Source: Gnetum montanum (taxonomy: Eukaryota > Streptophyta > Gnetopsida > Gnetales > Gnetaceae). From it: a DNA stretch of 64,000 nt. Shown here in pieces: positions 11,995 through 22,684 of this stretch. How positions within the stretch are numbered: the stretch's first letter is position 1; each line of letters begins with the position of its first letter. Location of the stretch: NCBI GenBank assembly GCA_015680685.1, contig MNCI01030229.1:230294-294293 (forward strand). Direction: 5' to 3'. The notes under the pieces are model-generated. The model did no database searches, was not told the origin of the DNA, and saw only the letters and a program-made list of their open reading frames with translations. The translations under genes were made by a program, and so were the position numbers.

Positions 11995-12809
11995 TGATGA
12001 GTGGCGAGGTATCCCTATACTCAACCATACGAATATGAGCATTACACGCACGATATGGTCGAACTCCAAGGACTAAGTGCTTACACACCTTATGGAACAC
12101 TTAAGGTTAGTCAATCATTGTCTTCCTAGACTTACTTGTATTTTCATGGTTGTATGATTAAGTCAGTCTGAGGTATATGATTTTTATGTCTTTTATCTTT
12201 TTATCGCCTATGCTAAGAGAGGAAAGGGTGAAGAGACTAAGTAACTAACTTTCACTAACTAAGCTTTAATCATCCTAGCATCAGTAGCCATTCCCACTTT
12301 TCATACACACCCTGAACCAGTGCAACGCTACTGGGATTACCAAACGCTATTTGTTACTGGGTTACCAAGCATAGCACACATGCTCAAAGTGGTCGTACTG
12401 AATGCACTTAACTAGGAGTTGAAGGTTGACAGAGTTTAATTATCTAAGAAATCATTTAAGCATTTAACATTAATTAAATCCTAATTAGCTTAGTCCATGC
12501 ATTGCAAGGTTTATCAGAAAGTTTATCTTTATTTTCGTACACAAATGTGTGCTCAGGTATAATTTGCTTGAATAAAGATCAGTTCACTTTGAGACTCCTA
12601 CTGCAGGAACATGGAAATTATTCTATCTCTGGAATGGTAAAACTACCAAATTTTAACTAAGGGTTTAGATCTAGATGATAAAACAAGGGAAAGCTACCTC
12701 TTATTTATAGACAAGGAGACAGGCTGCGATATCATGTACACGATATCGTAGGGGCCGATGCGATATCGCATACACGATATCGTGGCCCATGCGATATCGC
12801 ATCCCATCA
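11995..12809 (-). repeat. 3' LTR of element A
   Basis: 815 bp from TGATGAGTGGC to CATCCCATCA. TATA box (minus-strand CTATAAATAA) at 12711-12720, about 90 bp from the LTR's transcription-side end. Several CGATATCG palindromes between 12725 and 12801, including GCGATATCGC at 12791-12800. Next to the PPT at 12810. Confidence 0.9.
12725..12801. promoter_or_regulatory. Palindrome cluster in U3, element A
   Basis: Copies of the self-complementary motif GCGATATCGC or close variants (CGATATCG, ACGATATCGT) packed between the LTR end and the TATA box. The same arrangement, with different copy number and sequence, occurs in the LTRs of elements 1, B, C, D and E. A role as upstream promoter elements or protein-binding sites is inferred. 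Confidence 0.5.
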
Positions 12810-12824
12810 TACCCCCATGACTGA
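12810..12824 (-). other. Polypurine tract, element A
   Basis: On the minus strand CAGTCATGGGGGTA directly precedes the LTR. This is the expected plus-strand primer position for reverse transcription. Confidence 0.75.
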
Positions 12825-13965
12825 ATGAAAACTTGTCCTTGAGTTCCTTACAAAATATTGGGAAGGTATGGGATTATTGACTTTAATGAAACTAACGGTG
12901 AATGAGATGACATGTGAACGGATCATCATTACAGTACATGAAAAAATTTAGTGTTCATGATAACAAGAGTGAACACTATACATATGTGACATCTAGCCTT
13001 ATTTGGTAGCTAAGAAAGAAGAGAGAAGAGAGAGAGAAAAGAAGAAGTCTGCTACTGCCAATGCCAAGATTTCACCTTTCGTTGTCCATCCATAAGCATG
13101 TCATCAATCTTGTTCCTTGTGTAACTGCTTTAGCACTATTCCATTCCAAGTGTTTCCTCTAGGTCCAATCCATTGTTGTATGATTACCATCTGCACATAC
13201 AACATAGTCTGATATTAGCAAGGGTAAATGAATCAAAATGTAGTTAATACCTTACCTTAGTGTAAGGTCCATTGGCTGAGTTGTGATATGGCTAATACAG
13301 ATTTGAAGATATAATATTGGTGACTAGCCAAGGTGTAGGGGTTAGGAGAAAATTGAAAAAATTAGACCAAGATCCCCATGACTGAGAGTGAACCTCCGGT
13401 AGCGATAGAATGGAAAAAGATAAAGAATAAGAAAGATGAAGAAAAAGAAACAACGACAACGCTGATAAAATGGATGTCAAAGATGGAAATGAACAAAATA
13501 GATGGTGATTGTGGAAATGTTTAGGGGAAAGAAATTAACAAATGTACCAAATAGGAATGCTAGTGGGTCCTCCCCAAAGCAGGCTCATGCCCTTAATGCC
13601 CTGACAATTCCACATTCAAAGAGTTCGTAGGCTCTAGAAATGTCATTTGGAAGAAAGGGTAAAAGTCTTAACCACAAGAGTTTACCAAAAAGAAAACAAT
13701 GCATCAACCAAAATATAGACTATTGATACAACCGACAATGAGGTGATAAAGGGGGAAAGAAGGATGAAAAGAAGAGAATGGAATGGAATCTCAAGAACAA
13801 GTAGATGTACAACCCCTTGTGTATTAATGGTTAATGTGACTTAGTAGATCCCATTCCAAATTTGGCCTCAAACAAACCACATTTAGTAACTTCACATTAA
13901 TACATTCAGCCCATCCATCCACCTGAAGTAACAAGAATGTCTCCACCAAAGGGGTGTGCTTTGAA

Positions 13966-14010
13966 TTCTCATTGTGTTTTTTTATTTTTATTTTATGTTT
14001 TGCATGAGAA
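13966..14010 (-). other. Conserved hairpin, copy A
   Basis: TTCTCAT (13966-13972) pairs fully with ATGAGAA (14004-14010). Relative to copies 1 and C, one C-G pair has become T-A on both arms. The loop is T-rich on the + strand. Confidence 0.6.
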
Positions 14011-14636
14011 CCACACCATGCAAAGAACTATTATTTTTATTAGCTCAACTTCCTGATAATGGAGCAGCGTTGAAATGGTATGACAGACTCAAGAAGAAAA
14101 CATCCAAGCACCTAAGAGAATGGCCAACAAAAATGCATCAAATCCCCTTGAAGTCATACCCTTTTCACTCTGTGAGTCCTTCCTTAGTTTGAGAAATGCC
14201 CAGTCACTGATTCGTTGATAGTTCTTATTATTTTGAAGAAATGGACTATACAGTTCCAAGCCAAGAGACCATAGAAATTTATGGATGCATGGATGATGTG
14301 GACTCATTGCCTGCTATATCAAAAGAACCATACCTTAGTATCAACATTGTAACTTAAAGGTAAAAACCAAACATTAGCAACCAATAGAATACAATTCATA
14401 ACATCATCAGGAGCACTTATTGGGTGACAAACTTAACAACATGGATAAATACACATACACAAATAAACGGGAAAAGTATGAACGATGTTGTAAAAAAGAA
14501 GAAGAAAAGTTAAAGAAATTTGTAAAAAAAAATGTGTAAAAAAAAACTTAAAATGGAATTGAGGGCCTCAATTGATTAGCATAGGTGGCCATCTCCCCCA
14601 TGACTGAATTAGAAGGGAGAGATCCAAAATAATGAG

Positions 14637-15430
14637 AATTTGTTTGAATTTTTTAGAAGTGTCCAACTTCTCCCAATTGATGTTTTCAGGTTAAGGATTG
14701 GAAGTTGGCGATGCTCATGCTCCAGTGTATCTATGCTTTCGACATGAGTGCAAGTTGTTCCCCCAGTGAGTTCCATGCATGTTGGTAAGTTTCTCTTTAG
14801 ATTAGCTATCAACCACGGGGTGTCTTTTTGTTGTTTGGTTGCTACATACAAGCACTTTTGTATGTTAGTTTCTTGGGCACACTGGTTGCATACAGGAAGT
14901 GTTGAACATCCCTGTATGNCCCTATATGCCATCACCCATAGTATCACTATATGTGATTCATGGAACCTTCTTCTTCTCGATCTTTCCATAAGTGTTTTCC
15001 TTAGATATTTCCAAGGAAAGATCGCAAATTCCTAGACATGCATTTATCGTACTTAGCCATGCCCTTCCCATTATTATTGGGAAGTCCCCTTTGTCATTGT
15101 TTACTTGGATCACTAGAAAATCAACTGGGTATGATCAACCACACACAGTGGTAACAATGTCCTTTCACAAGTCCCAAGGAAATAGTGATGGACTGGTTAG
15201 CCAGCTCTAAGTGAATATTGCTCTTCTTTAGTGGAGGCAGGTTCCAAGATTTATACATTTCTTGGGATATTAAGTTGACTTTGGAACCTAAGTCAAGAAG
15301 AGCTTTATGTGGTTCATTCCCAATGACTTGGAGGTAGATTAAGGGACTTCTAAGATCAAAGAGTTTCCTAGGAAGGTGGCCTTTCTTGATCTAGTCAGTG
15401 ATGGTATGTGTTAACATAACCATATGCGTT
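14637..15430 (-). pseudogene. Retropepsin remnant, element A
   Basis: Minus-strand protease remnant. The active-site motif reads ALLDLGS with DLG at 15287-15295, downstream of a conserved NEPHKALLDLG context. The family hallmark GRAWL with its flanking residues lies near 15045-15070. A single N at 14919 breaks the C-terminal linker. The region ends against the 3' non-coding region at the shared deletion junction. DLGS in place of DTG/DSG, with VNLI after it, resembles Athila-type proteases. Confidence 0.65.
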
Positions 15431-17990
15431 GAGCTCTGTTGTTGATTTGAAGGGAGCTCCGAAGCCTTATTTGATGGAGGAATGTTCTGAGGATCAACCG
15501 CTTGTCGTTGTGAGAGCTTGTTTGGACTATTGGTTATGAAGAAAGGTCTTCACCTTATACGGTTATCAAAATCAGTAGCGGGTTGAAGGTTTATAGCTCT
15601 CGTAGCATTGCGTTGCTACAGTTGAGTGGGGAGTTCCCCTGCATCATTGGAGTGGGTGGTAGTGGAGCTATTGGTGTAAGAGTTATGGGTGAATTCAAAG
15701 GATGGTATGGATGTGGTGTGTCTCTCCCAGGAGAAGGAGTCCTATAGTACTCTTGAGCTTGGTAGTAATGTTGTGGAGTCATGTGACCAACAGAGTCACT
15801 CTAAGAAATTGACTGCTGCACGTAGTAGCCATATGGATCCAGTTTTCAGTAAGGGTATTGTTTCCTTGGTGGTGGCATCCCCCATGACTATGGGTATTTC
15901 CACTACTGGTGTTGCTCCATAGGTTGTGGTGGAGTTGCACTTGGATAATATGTTAACGGTTGGTGGAACCACCTTGGGTTACCTTGGAGATAAGGTAACC
16001 TTCAGGATGCTTGTTGTTTGTTAAGTCGTGGGTTAAGTGCATACACCCCAAACTCTTGCAGATGTGAGATTACTGGGCAACATCCTTTAGGATGGTCATA
16101 CTGGCATATTTCACATTCATTGTCATTGTCCATATCAGAATCCACAACCTCTTCAATGATATTCATTTTACCCTTACCTTTGTTACGTGCATAGTCCAAA
16201 TCCCTCTTCTTTTTCTTATCATGGTCACTACTTTGCTCCTTAAACTCCTCTACGATTTTTAGAATGGTTTCAAATCTACTATCTAAGGAGTCCCACATTT
16301 GATCTACCTTGGCTAACACTTTTGTTGTTAATTTCTGAATTGACAAGGTTTTCCTACTCATAAACTCTTCAAGTGGTGACCCCTCCTCCTCCTCACAGAA
16401 TCTCACTCTCCTCTTTCAGAAGGAAGGCTCACGGTTATACTCTTTCACACTTTCTCTCTTACGTAGCTCTCCTTCTTCCTTAGCTACTTGCTTCAAAAAT
16501 CTATGAACCTCATGGGACCTAAGTTCAGATAATCTCCCTTGGGAATATGTCCCAAGGATTCTCCTGGTTTCATATCTTAGCCCATCTACGAGATGGCGTA
16601 GTTGATCCTGTTGTGCATAACCATGACCTGGGCAATGATGTAGCAATGCATAATATCGGCCCATCGTATCATCCAAGGGTTCGTGATTACCTTGCTTCCA
16701 TCCTTGGATCTACTTACACAAGTTGGACACTCGGGAGTACATTTGATATTTATCATTAAACAATTCTAGCATCGTACTCCACCTTCGAATGGATTCCAGC
16801 TCTAAGGACCGGTACCAGCTTTTTGCTTCTTTTATGAGTATCCTTGGAAACAACTTTAACTTTTGCCACTTTTTTTCAATATTATGCAAGGCACAGGCAT
16901 CGTGAAATGCTTGTAAGTGGTTCTAAGAATCAGCATTGTATCCCCCCTCAAATTGTGGGATATTATTCATGTCTAGTCTCTTGATCCAGCTATCTTTTTG
17001 GTGCCTTGTAGGTATTCTAATGGCCTCCGTAATGTCTAACATTCTTTGGGTTGCAAGTAGGGGTTCATCATGGTCATTTCTTTCATGGCGTATGTGATGT
17101 CTATGTGGTTCCCTAATTCCCCTTCTTCCATGTCATGATTCCCTAGAATGCCCTCGTCCTCGCTCTCGACTCTCTCTTCAAGGTTTCTCATTTTGCTTAC
17201 CCTTATTCTCACGGTTATGTTCCTTATGATTGTGTCCTGATGTTGAAGGAGAGGGTGAATGTGATGATGAAGGTGAAGAGGAAGGAGAACCATCGCCATG
17301 ATGATATTTCCTACCTTCCCTTCAGTGATCTCGACCCCGATCGTGATGACAATCAGAATGCTCACCCTTATCTTGTGTTTGTGTTCCATCATTGAACATT
17401 TGGTGTTCATGTGGATCAGAACTAGGGTTGTGTATCATGGAGAGAGGGTTCTGATACACCACCTCCTCACTATCATTAGGAGGAGGAACATCATTTTGTG
17501 AAAAATCTATTGAAATAGGTTCACCACCCTTAATTTCTCTTATGATGGGCAAAGCATTATGGGGGCCTTTGCCCTTCAATGATGTATGGTAACTCTCCTG
17601 TCTCGAGTCCCATTGACATTGCACTTGTATTGACGTTGCATTGTAATCACATGCAATGTACTCAGTGTATAATTGTGACATGCCTATTTGTGCAAGGGCA
17701 TGAAGGAGCATGTTGGGGGCGGCTCTATCTGGAGGCAACAATATGTTACCTTCCACATCTCTCCAACGTAGTTGTTTGTCTTGATGGAAGACAAAGGTAA
17801 AGTCGGTTATACATTCATCGTGATGAGTATATACCACACTAAATTGTTGAGGAACTTGTGAGTTTTGGTTATGTATGTTGTGCCGTCGACTGTCTCTAGT
17901 GTTAGTCCTAGGTGGTGAAGTGCTTTTGTGTGGAGAAGAAGAAATTTTTATCTTATTCGGTGTGCTATTGACCATTGTTTAATTTTTCTC
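15430..17990 (-). pseudogene. Gag remnant, element A
   Basis: Gag in several frames. The N-terminal segment (17322-17975) opens with an S/T/P-rich stretch containing SPPRTNTR and then a conserved domain with FTFVFHQDKQLRW. A His/Ser/Arg-rich charged region (about 17036-17400) follows, then a capsid-like segment (about 16416-16960) with CPGHGYAQQDQLRHL, and a nucleocapsid segment (16002-16406) whose knuckle is CEICQYDHPKGCC, a C-x2-C-x3-H-x4-C spacing. A Pro/Tyr-rich linker (15591-15782) connects to protease. Frameshifts separate the pieces. This copy best shows the ancestral gag order. Confidence 0.75.
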
Positions 17991-18070
17991 TGATTAACCC
18001 TAAGGGTTCGTTTAAGCTTCCCAATGATGTGTATGATTTTCTATGTTCTACTTAGTGCACAAACAACTAA

Positions 18071-18090
18071 GTTCCTAGCAATGGTGCCAA
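18071..18090 (-). other. Primer-binding site, element A
   Basis: Minus strand TTGGCACCATTGCTAGGAAC starts immediately inside the right LTR. Least diverged copy of the family primer site. A tRNA-Asp-like primer, as proposed for Athila elements, is an inference. Confidence 0.6.
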
Positions 18091-18891
18091 TGATGAGTGG
18101 CAAGGTACCCCTACACTCAACCATACAAATACGAGCGTTACACGCACGATTTGGTTGAACTCCAAGGATTAAGTGCTTACACGCCTTATGGAACACTTAA
18201 GGTTAATCAATCATTGTCTTCCTAGACTTAGTTGTATTGTCATGGTTGTATGGTTAAGTAAGTTTGAGGTATAGGATTTTTATGTCTTTTATTGTTTTAT
18301 TGCCTATGCTAAGAGAGGAAAGGGTGAAGAGACTAAGTAACTAACTTTCACTAACTAAGCTTTAATCATCCTAGCATCAGTATCCGTTCCCACTTGCCGT
18401 ACACACCTTGAACCAGTGCAACGCTAGTGGGATTACCAAACGCTATTCGTTACTGGGTTACCAAGTGTAGCACACCTGCTCGAAGTGGTCGTACTGAATG
18501 CACTTAACTAGGAGTTGAGGGTTGAGAGAGATTAATTATCTAAGAAAGAATTTAAGAATTTAATATTAATTAAATCCTAATTAGCTTAGTCCATGCACTG
18601 CAAGGTTTATCAGAAAGTTCATCTTTATTTCCGTACACAAATGTGTGCTCAGGTACAATTTGCTCGAATAAATATCCGTTCACTTTGAGACTCCTACTGT
18701 GGGCACATGGAAATTATTCTATCTCTGGAATGGTAAAACTGCCAAAGTTTAGCTAAGGGTTTAGATCTAGATGATGAAACAAGGGAAAGTCACCTCTTAT
18801 TTATAGACAAGGAGACGGGCTGCGATATCACGTACGCAATATTGCAGAGGCCGACACGATATCGCAGCCCATGCGATATCGCATCCCATCA
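18091..18891 (-). repeat. 5' LTR of element A
   Basis: 801 bp, TGATGAGTGG to CCCATCA. TATA box at 18797-18806 and palindrome cluster at about 18820-18885. Followed by the TSD ctagt. Confidence 0.9.
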
Positions 18892-18896
18892 CTAGT
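18892..18896. repeat. Target-site duplication of element A, right
   Basis: ctagt, identical to 11990-11994. Confidence 0.9.
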
Positions 18897-19340
18897 TGTA
18901 CCACGTTAGCTCATTTGTAAAACTAATCTATAGAACCAAAACTTAGCTTTACAAATAGACTTAAAATCAATTCTGCAAATCATGTCAACTTTGGAAAATC
19001 AATGATTTTGTCAAAACAAGAGTTAATTCTAAAAGATGGATCTTAGAAAAGCTATGCCACATTCACTTCCATATGATGTAGATTCATAGAACCAAAAGAA
19101 TGTGATACCATTTATAGAACCAAAATCTAGTTCTACAAAAAAGTTCTACGACCAATCTTCCACATCAACTCTTTAGTAGAACAAAAACCTAAAACCAAAA
19201 ATCAATCTTAAAAGAAAGCTTAAAAGAGTTCTACAAGTTAACATCAATATAGAAGTACTTAAAAGGAAATTATAAGCTATCTCACACATTTGCTAAAACT
19301 ATAAAAGAGAGAATTTTTATAATCTAAAATGATTCTACAA
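18897..19340 (+). repeat. Degenerate tandem repeats, right part
   Basis: Continues the array interrupted by element A: TGTACCACGTTAGCTCATTT here is the next repeat unit after TCTACCATGTTAGCTCCTTT at about 11842, about 155 bp apart once A is removed. Fades out near 19340. Confidence 0.6.
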
Positions 19341-19735
19341 GCTTTAAGAACACTACTATATCAATATAGGTAGAATTAATATGGATATTTCTAAAAAGTC
19401 AAAGCATTTATATAAATTAAGCCCTAGATATATGTTAATAGAAGTTAGCCTAACAAGAATAGGATAAGGTGCTAAACCCAAAGCTTTTAATGAAAATTAG
19501 CAAAGTAGCTTAATGGACTCAAAGCTTGCAACATGTGTTAAAAATAGATTCGAATAGCCTATCTAAAAGTGAGTGAATTGAAGCATAAAGCACTAAGTAT
19601 TAATAAGTAGAATTAGAGTATATTTCAAATGTGAAATCATTAACAGTCAAAACTAATAAGTAAAATAGAGATACCATTAAAGCATAAAGGATCATTTCTA
19701 AACTTCTCTTAAAATCAATTTAAAAATTAGCCAAA
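19341..19735. other. AT-rich spacer
   Basis: No gene, repeat end or RNA visible. Separates the tandem repeats from the first ATG of the following ORF remnant. Confidence 0.4.
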
Positions 19736-22684
19736 ATGTCTCACAAGTAAAAAGAAGAAGTGACTCAAAAGTTCTGATGTTTTCATCTTCTTAGATTACC
19801 TACAACAATTTAATCTAAACATCTATTAGCTTTGGCAATGGATTGATGTCATGCAACTCAAGCTAGAAGTAGAACAAATAGATTTTTCCAACTTTTATGA
19901 AGATCATGACTTAATAGAGAAATCATGTCTTCGAAATGTAAAATCAATGGATAAATAATGAGAGGTATAAGAGAAGATAAGGATTCACAAGCTTGGTTTC
20001 AAGCCTAGAGTAAATATCATCATAGATGTCCTAAATCACCTAATAGAAAAAAAAACATATGAGAAACACAAGCTTCGATTTAGGAGAAACACAGAGTGCT
20101 ATATTAACATTATTGTTAGAAAGGCATACAAGATATATGGTATTATAGAGTCAAACATTATAAAGATAGAAGCTTCATAGTTCAATGAGAAAATGTTGGG
20201 CAAAAAATTCTAGAATCATTCCAAATCTAGAAGAAGCATCAAACTCCCACAAGCTAATCTAGCTAAAGCCTGGGAATACAGAAATGCCATTTCAAAGACT
20301 ACAAATCTCTAGTTCCATCATAGAATTGTTATTTCAGCATTAAATTTTTATTTAGATTATGAGATTATTTTGGTTGTTGATTATCATGTTTGGTCCTAGG
20401 TTGCCTTAGAAATAAGAAGCATTTCTTTCTAGTGTAGTCTATGAATGATATTTTATAGCATAGCCTATCAAAAATTTAAGAACATGGGGTCCAATTAAGT
20501 CTCAATTCATTTCTATTAGATTATCTATTAAGTGAGGTTTCTATGCCTAGGAGGACAACCTTAGTTTGTGTTGATTATGCATCATAGAAAAGGACTCGTC
20601 TAGAAGACCCCTATTATGATTTCTTCCCCATTGTGTACCAAAGAAGCTATTTTGATGCATAAGCTTTACAATTCTTAATGAATTTTGTTTATCCTCATTT
20701 GAAAAAATTAATTTTAGGAATTTTTCCACCAAAAGTTGATTATCAAGTAGTTAATTAAATAAAGAAAAAATGTCATGGAGCTATATTTCTACATGTCTGT
20801 TATATTTAGATTCTTATAGCAGGTTTTGAAGGAAAGTATTTCAAGTTACGTAGATTTGTCGCTCCTTATTTGATAGATTTAGATGTTGGACATCAAATGT
20901 GGAAAAGTCCTTTGAGACATGATTATAAGCATAAGAAGGTTTTCCCTCTAAAATTTAACTTTCGGAAATTTATCAACTTAGGAAATTTAAGGGCAATGTC
21001 CAAAATATTTAAAGAGCAATGTAATTTCTCTTTAGCCCCAAGGAGAATATACTCAACTACTAAGACCAGAAAATTCCATAAAAAATATGAAACAAATAAT
21101 CTTAAGACAACTAACAAAGAAGTAAATCAAGCCAAAGATGAAGCTCTAGCATAGCTAAAGAGGAGTTTATCAATGAAGCTATTAGGTATAGCTTGTAATT
21201 CTCTAGTCATTGAAGTATGCAGGTGGATGGAGGATAGAGATTGACCTTTAACAAGAGACCTCTTCGAAGAATACTTGACTCAGATGTAAGAAAATTATTT
21301 CTTTTGAAAACTATTGATTCAAAAGAAGCAATTATAGATGAAATATTTTCCCTTAATGAAGCTAAATGTGAAAGATTAAGAGCCATGAGGAAAATGAAGA
21401 TTGAGCCAACAAAGGAGTTATAACAAAAAAATCTTTTACAATAATAGAAATTAAAGGAGCAACAATAGCAATAGCAATAACAACAACATCAATAGAAAGA
21501 GGAAGAAAGCTCATCTTTAGCTCTTGACTTTCCATTAGGTTACTTGGTGAAAGAGGCTATCTGATATTTCAAAGTTAAAGAAAAATAAGGGCATATTATC
21601 CTAAGCCAAAAACTACCCGCTAAACCAAAAACAGAGACTAGTATCATCTTCCAATACAAAGAAGATGATCCATAAACTAGAAGACAAAAGCTAGTGATGT
21701 CACATCAAGACATGTTAGAGAGCATAGCAACTTTGATTAAACATATGATTCAAATAACTTATATTCAATTAGCTAAGCTAAAATAATTTCTTATGCAAAA
21801 TGAACAAGAGACATCCAAGCTATGGGATGATTTGAAAAGCTTCAAAGAAGAAAATGAACATCTTAAAGTAATGATTACCATCAAGGAATCATTGCTCAAA
21901 AATAAAGAACAAACCATAGTGCAATTGGAGGAAACATTAGCTATTGTAAGTTTAGAATTGAAAGAGGCCAAAAAGGATAAAGCTCTAGATCATTCCCATT
22001 TGACTCTATGAACCTTTAAGGAAATAATCATTGAAATGAATTACAATAAGAAGTGGATGAAGGAGACAAAGGATGAAATCATAGAAATTCAAGAAAAACC
22101 TATCATTTCTGTACAACTAGAAAGAAAAGCATATGATTTATTTGATTTAGCGAGAGACAAAAGAGAGCTATTACCTTAGTGTAAATAGAGCTTTTTAGAT
22201 ATGATGATGATGGAAGTTACTAGAATTATGAATGAAACTACTAAGAAGAAGTTAGAATTGAAACAAGTTTTTTTTTGTTGTAGGAGCTACATTAATTGAG
22301 ATAACTAATTTCATAACTGAACTAGGTTTGGAAGAAACAAGAGCTAAAGAGACCCTTAAGAAGTTAATGATACTAAACTAGATGCAATGTATCAAGATAT
22401 TAAGGTTCTTCTCAATCATGGAAGGTTATCTAAACAATTATTAGTTAAAGGACTCTAGATTCAAAGAATGAGAACGATTTGTCAAGAAATCAAATGGCTG
22501 TCAAATGACTTGCAATTATACAAGGAAAATGTAAGACATATGGAGCCTTAGATTTTGTAAATATTGCAATTGCCATTGGCTAATATATAAAGCCTAGAGA
22601 AAAATCTATTTGAGTGGCATGGGGAGGAAAGGATTTCTTTTAAGAAAGCTTGTAAAGACTATTTTCATTTAATGGCATTTTAAA
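19736..22684 (+). pseudogene. Unrecognised degenerate ORFs rich in coiled coil
   Basis: From an ATG at 19736 and again from an ATG at 20541, the + strand reads as long coding-like frames broken by scattered stops and at least two frameshifts (one near 19780, one near 21240). Several stops fall where Gln is expected, for example a poly-Gln stretch around 21440-21490 with CAA/CAG alternating with TAA/TAG, consistent with C-to-T decay. The middle part (20870-21150) is basic; the C-terminal third (about 21790-22560) is rich in Glu, Lys and Leu with heptad-like spacing, predicting coiled coil. I do not recognise the family. It could be an accessory ORF of the adjacent Tat element or the gag-like ORF of another element. 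Confidence 0.5.

Larger units (their letters stand above)
12810..14636 (-). other. 3' non-coding region of element A
   Basis: 1.83 kb between PPT and the pol-deletion junction. It carries a GA-rich microsatellite (about 13015-13045), the TCCTCCCCAAAGCAGGCTC block (about 13569), the hairpin (13966-14010) and two internal PPT-like motifs (13373-13383 and 14595-14605). No shared ORF. Confidence 0.75.
11995..18891 (-). mobile_element. Element A: complete LTR element with pol deleted
   Basis: A 6.9-kb element with both LTRs, PPT, primer site and 5-bp target duplication. The internal 5.3 kb holds only gag and protease remnants plus the 1.8-kb 3' non-coding region. RT, RNase H and integrase are absent, with the junction at about 14636/14637, the same as in element 1. 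The two LTRs differ at roughly one site in twelve by eye, mostly transitions, so the insertion is not recent. It must have been mobilised in trans by a related element carrying pol (inference). Confidence 0.9.
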
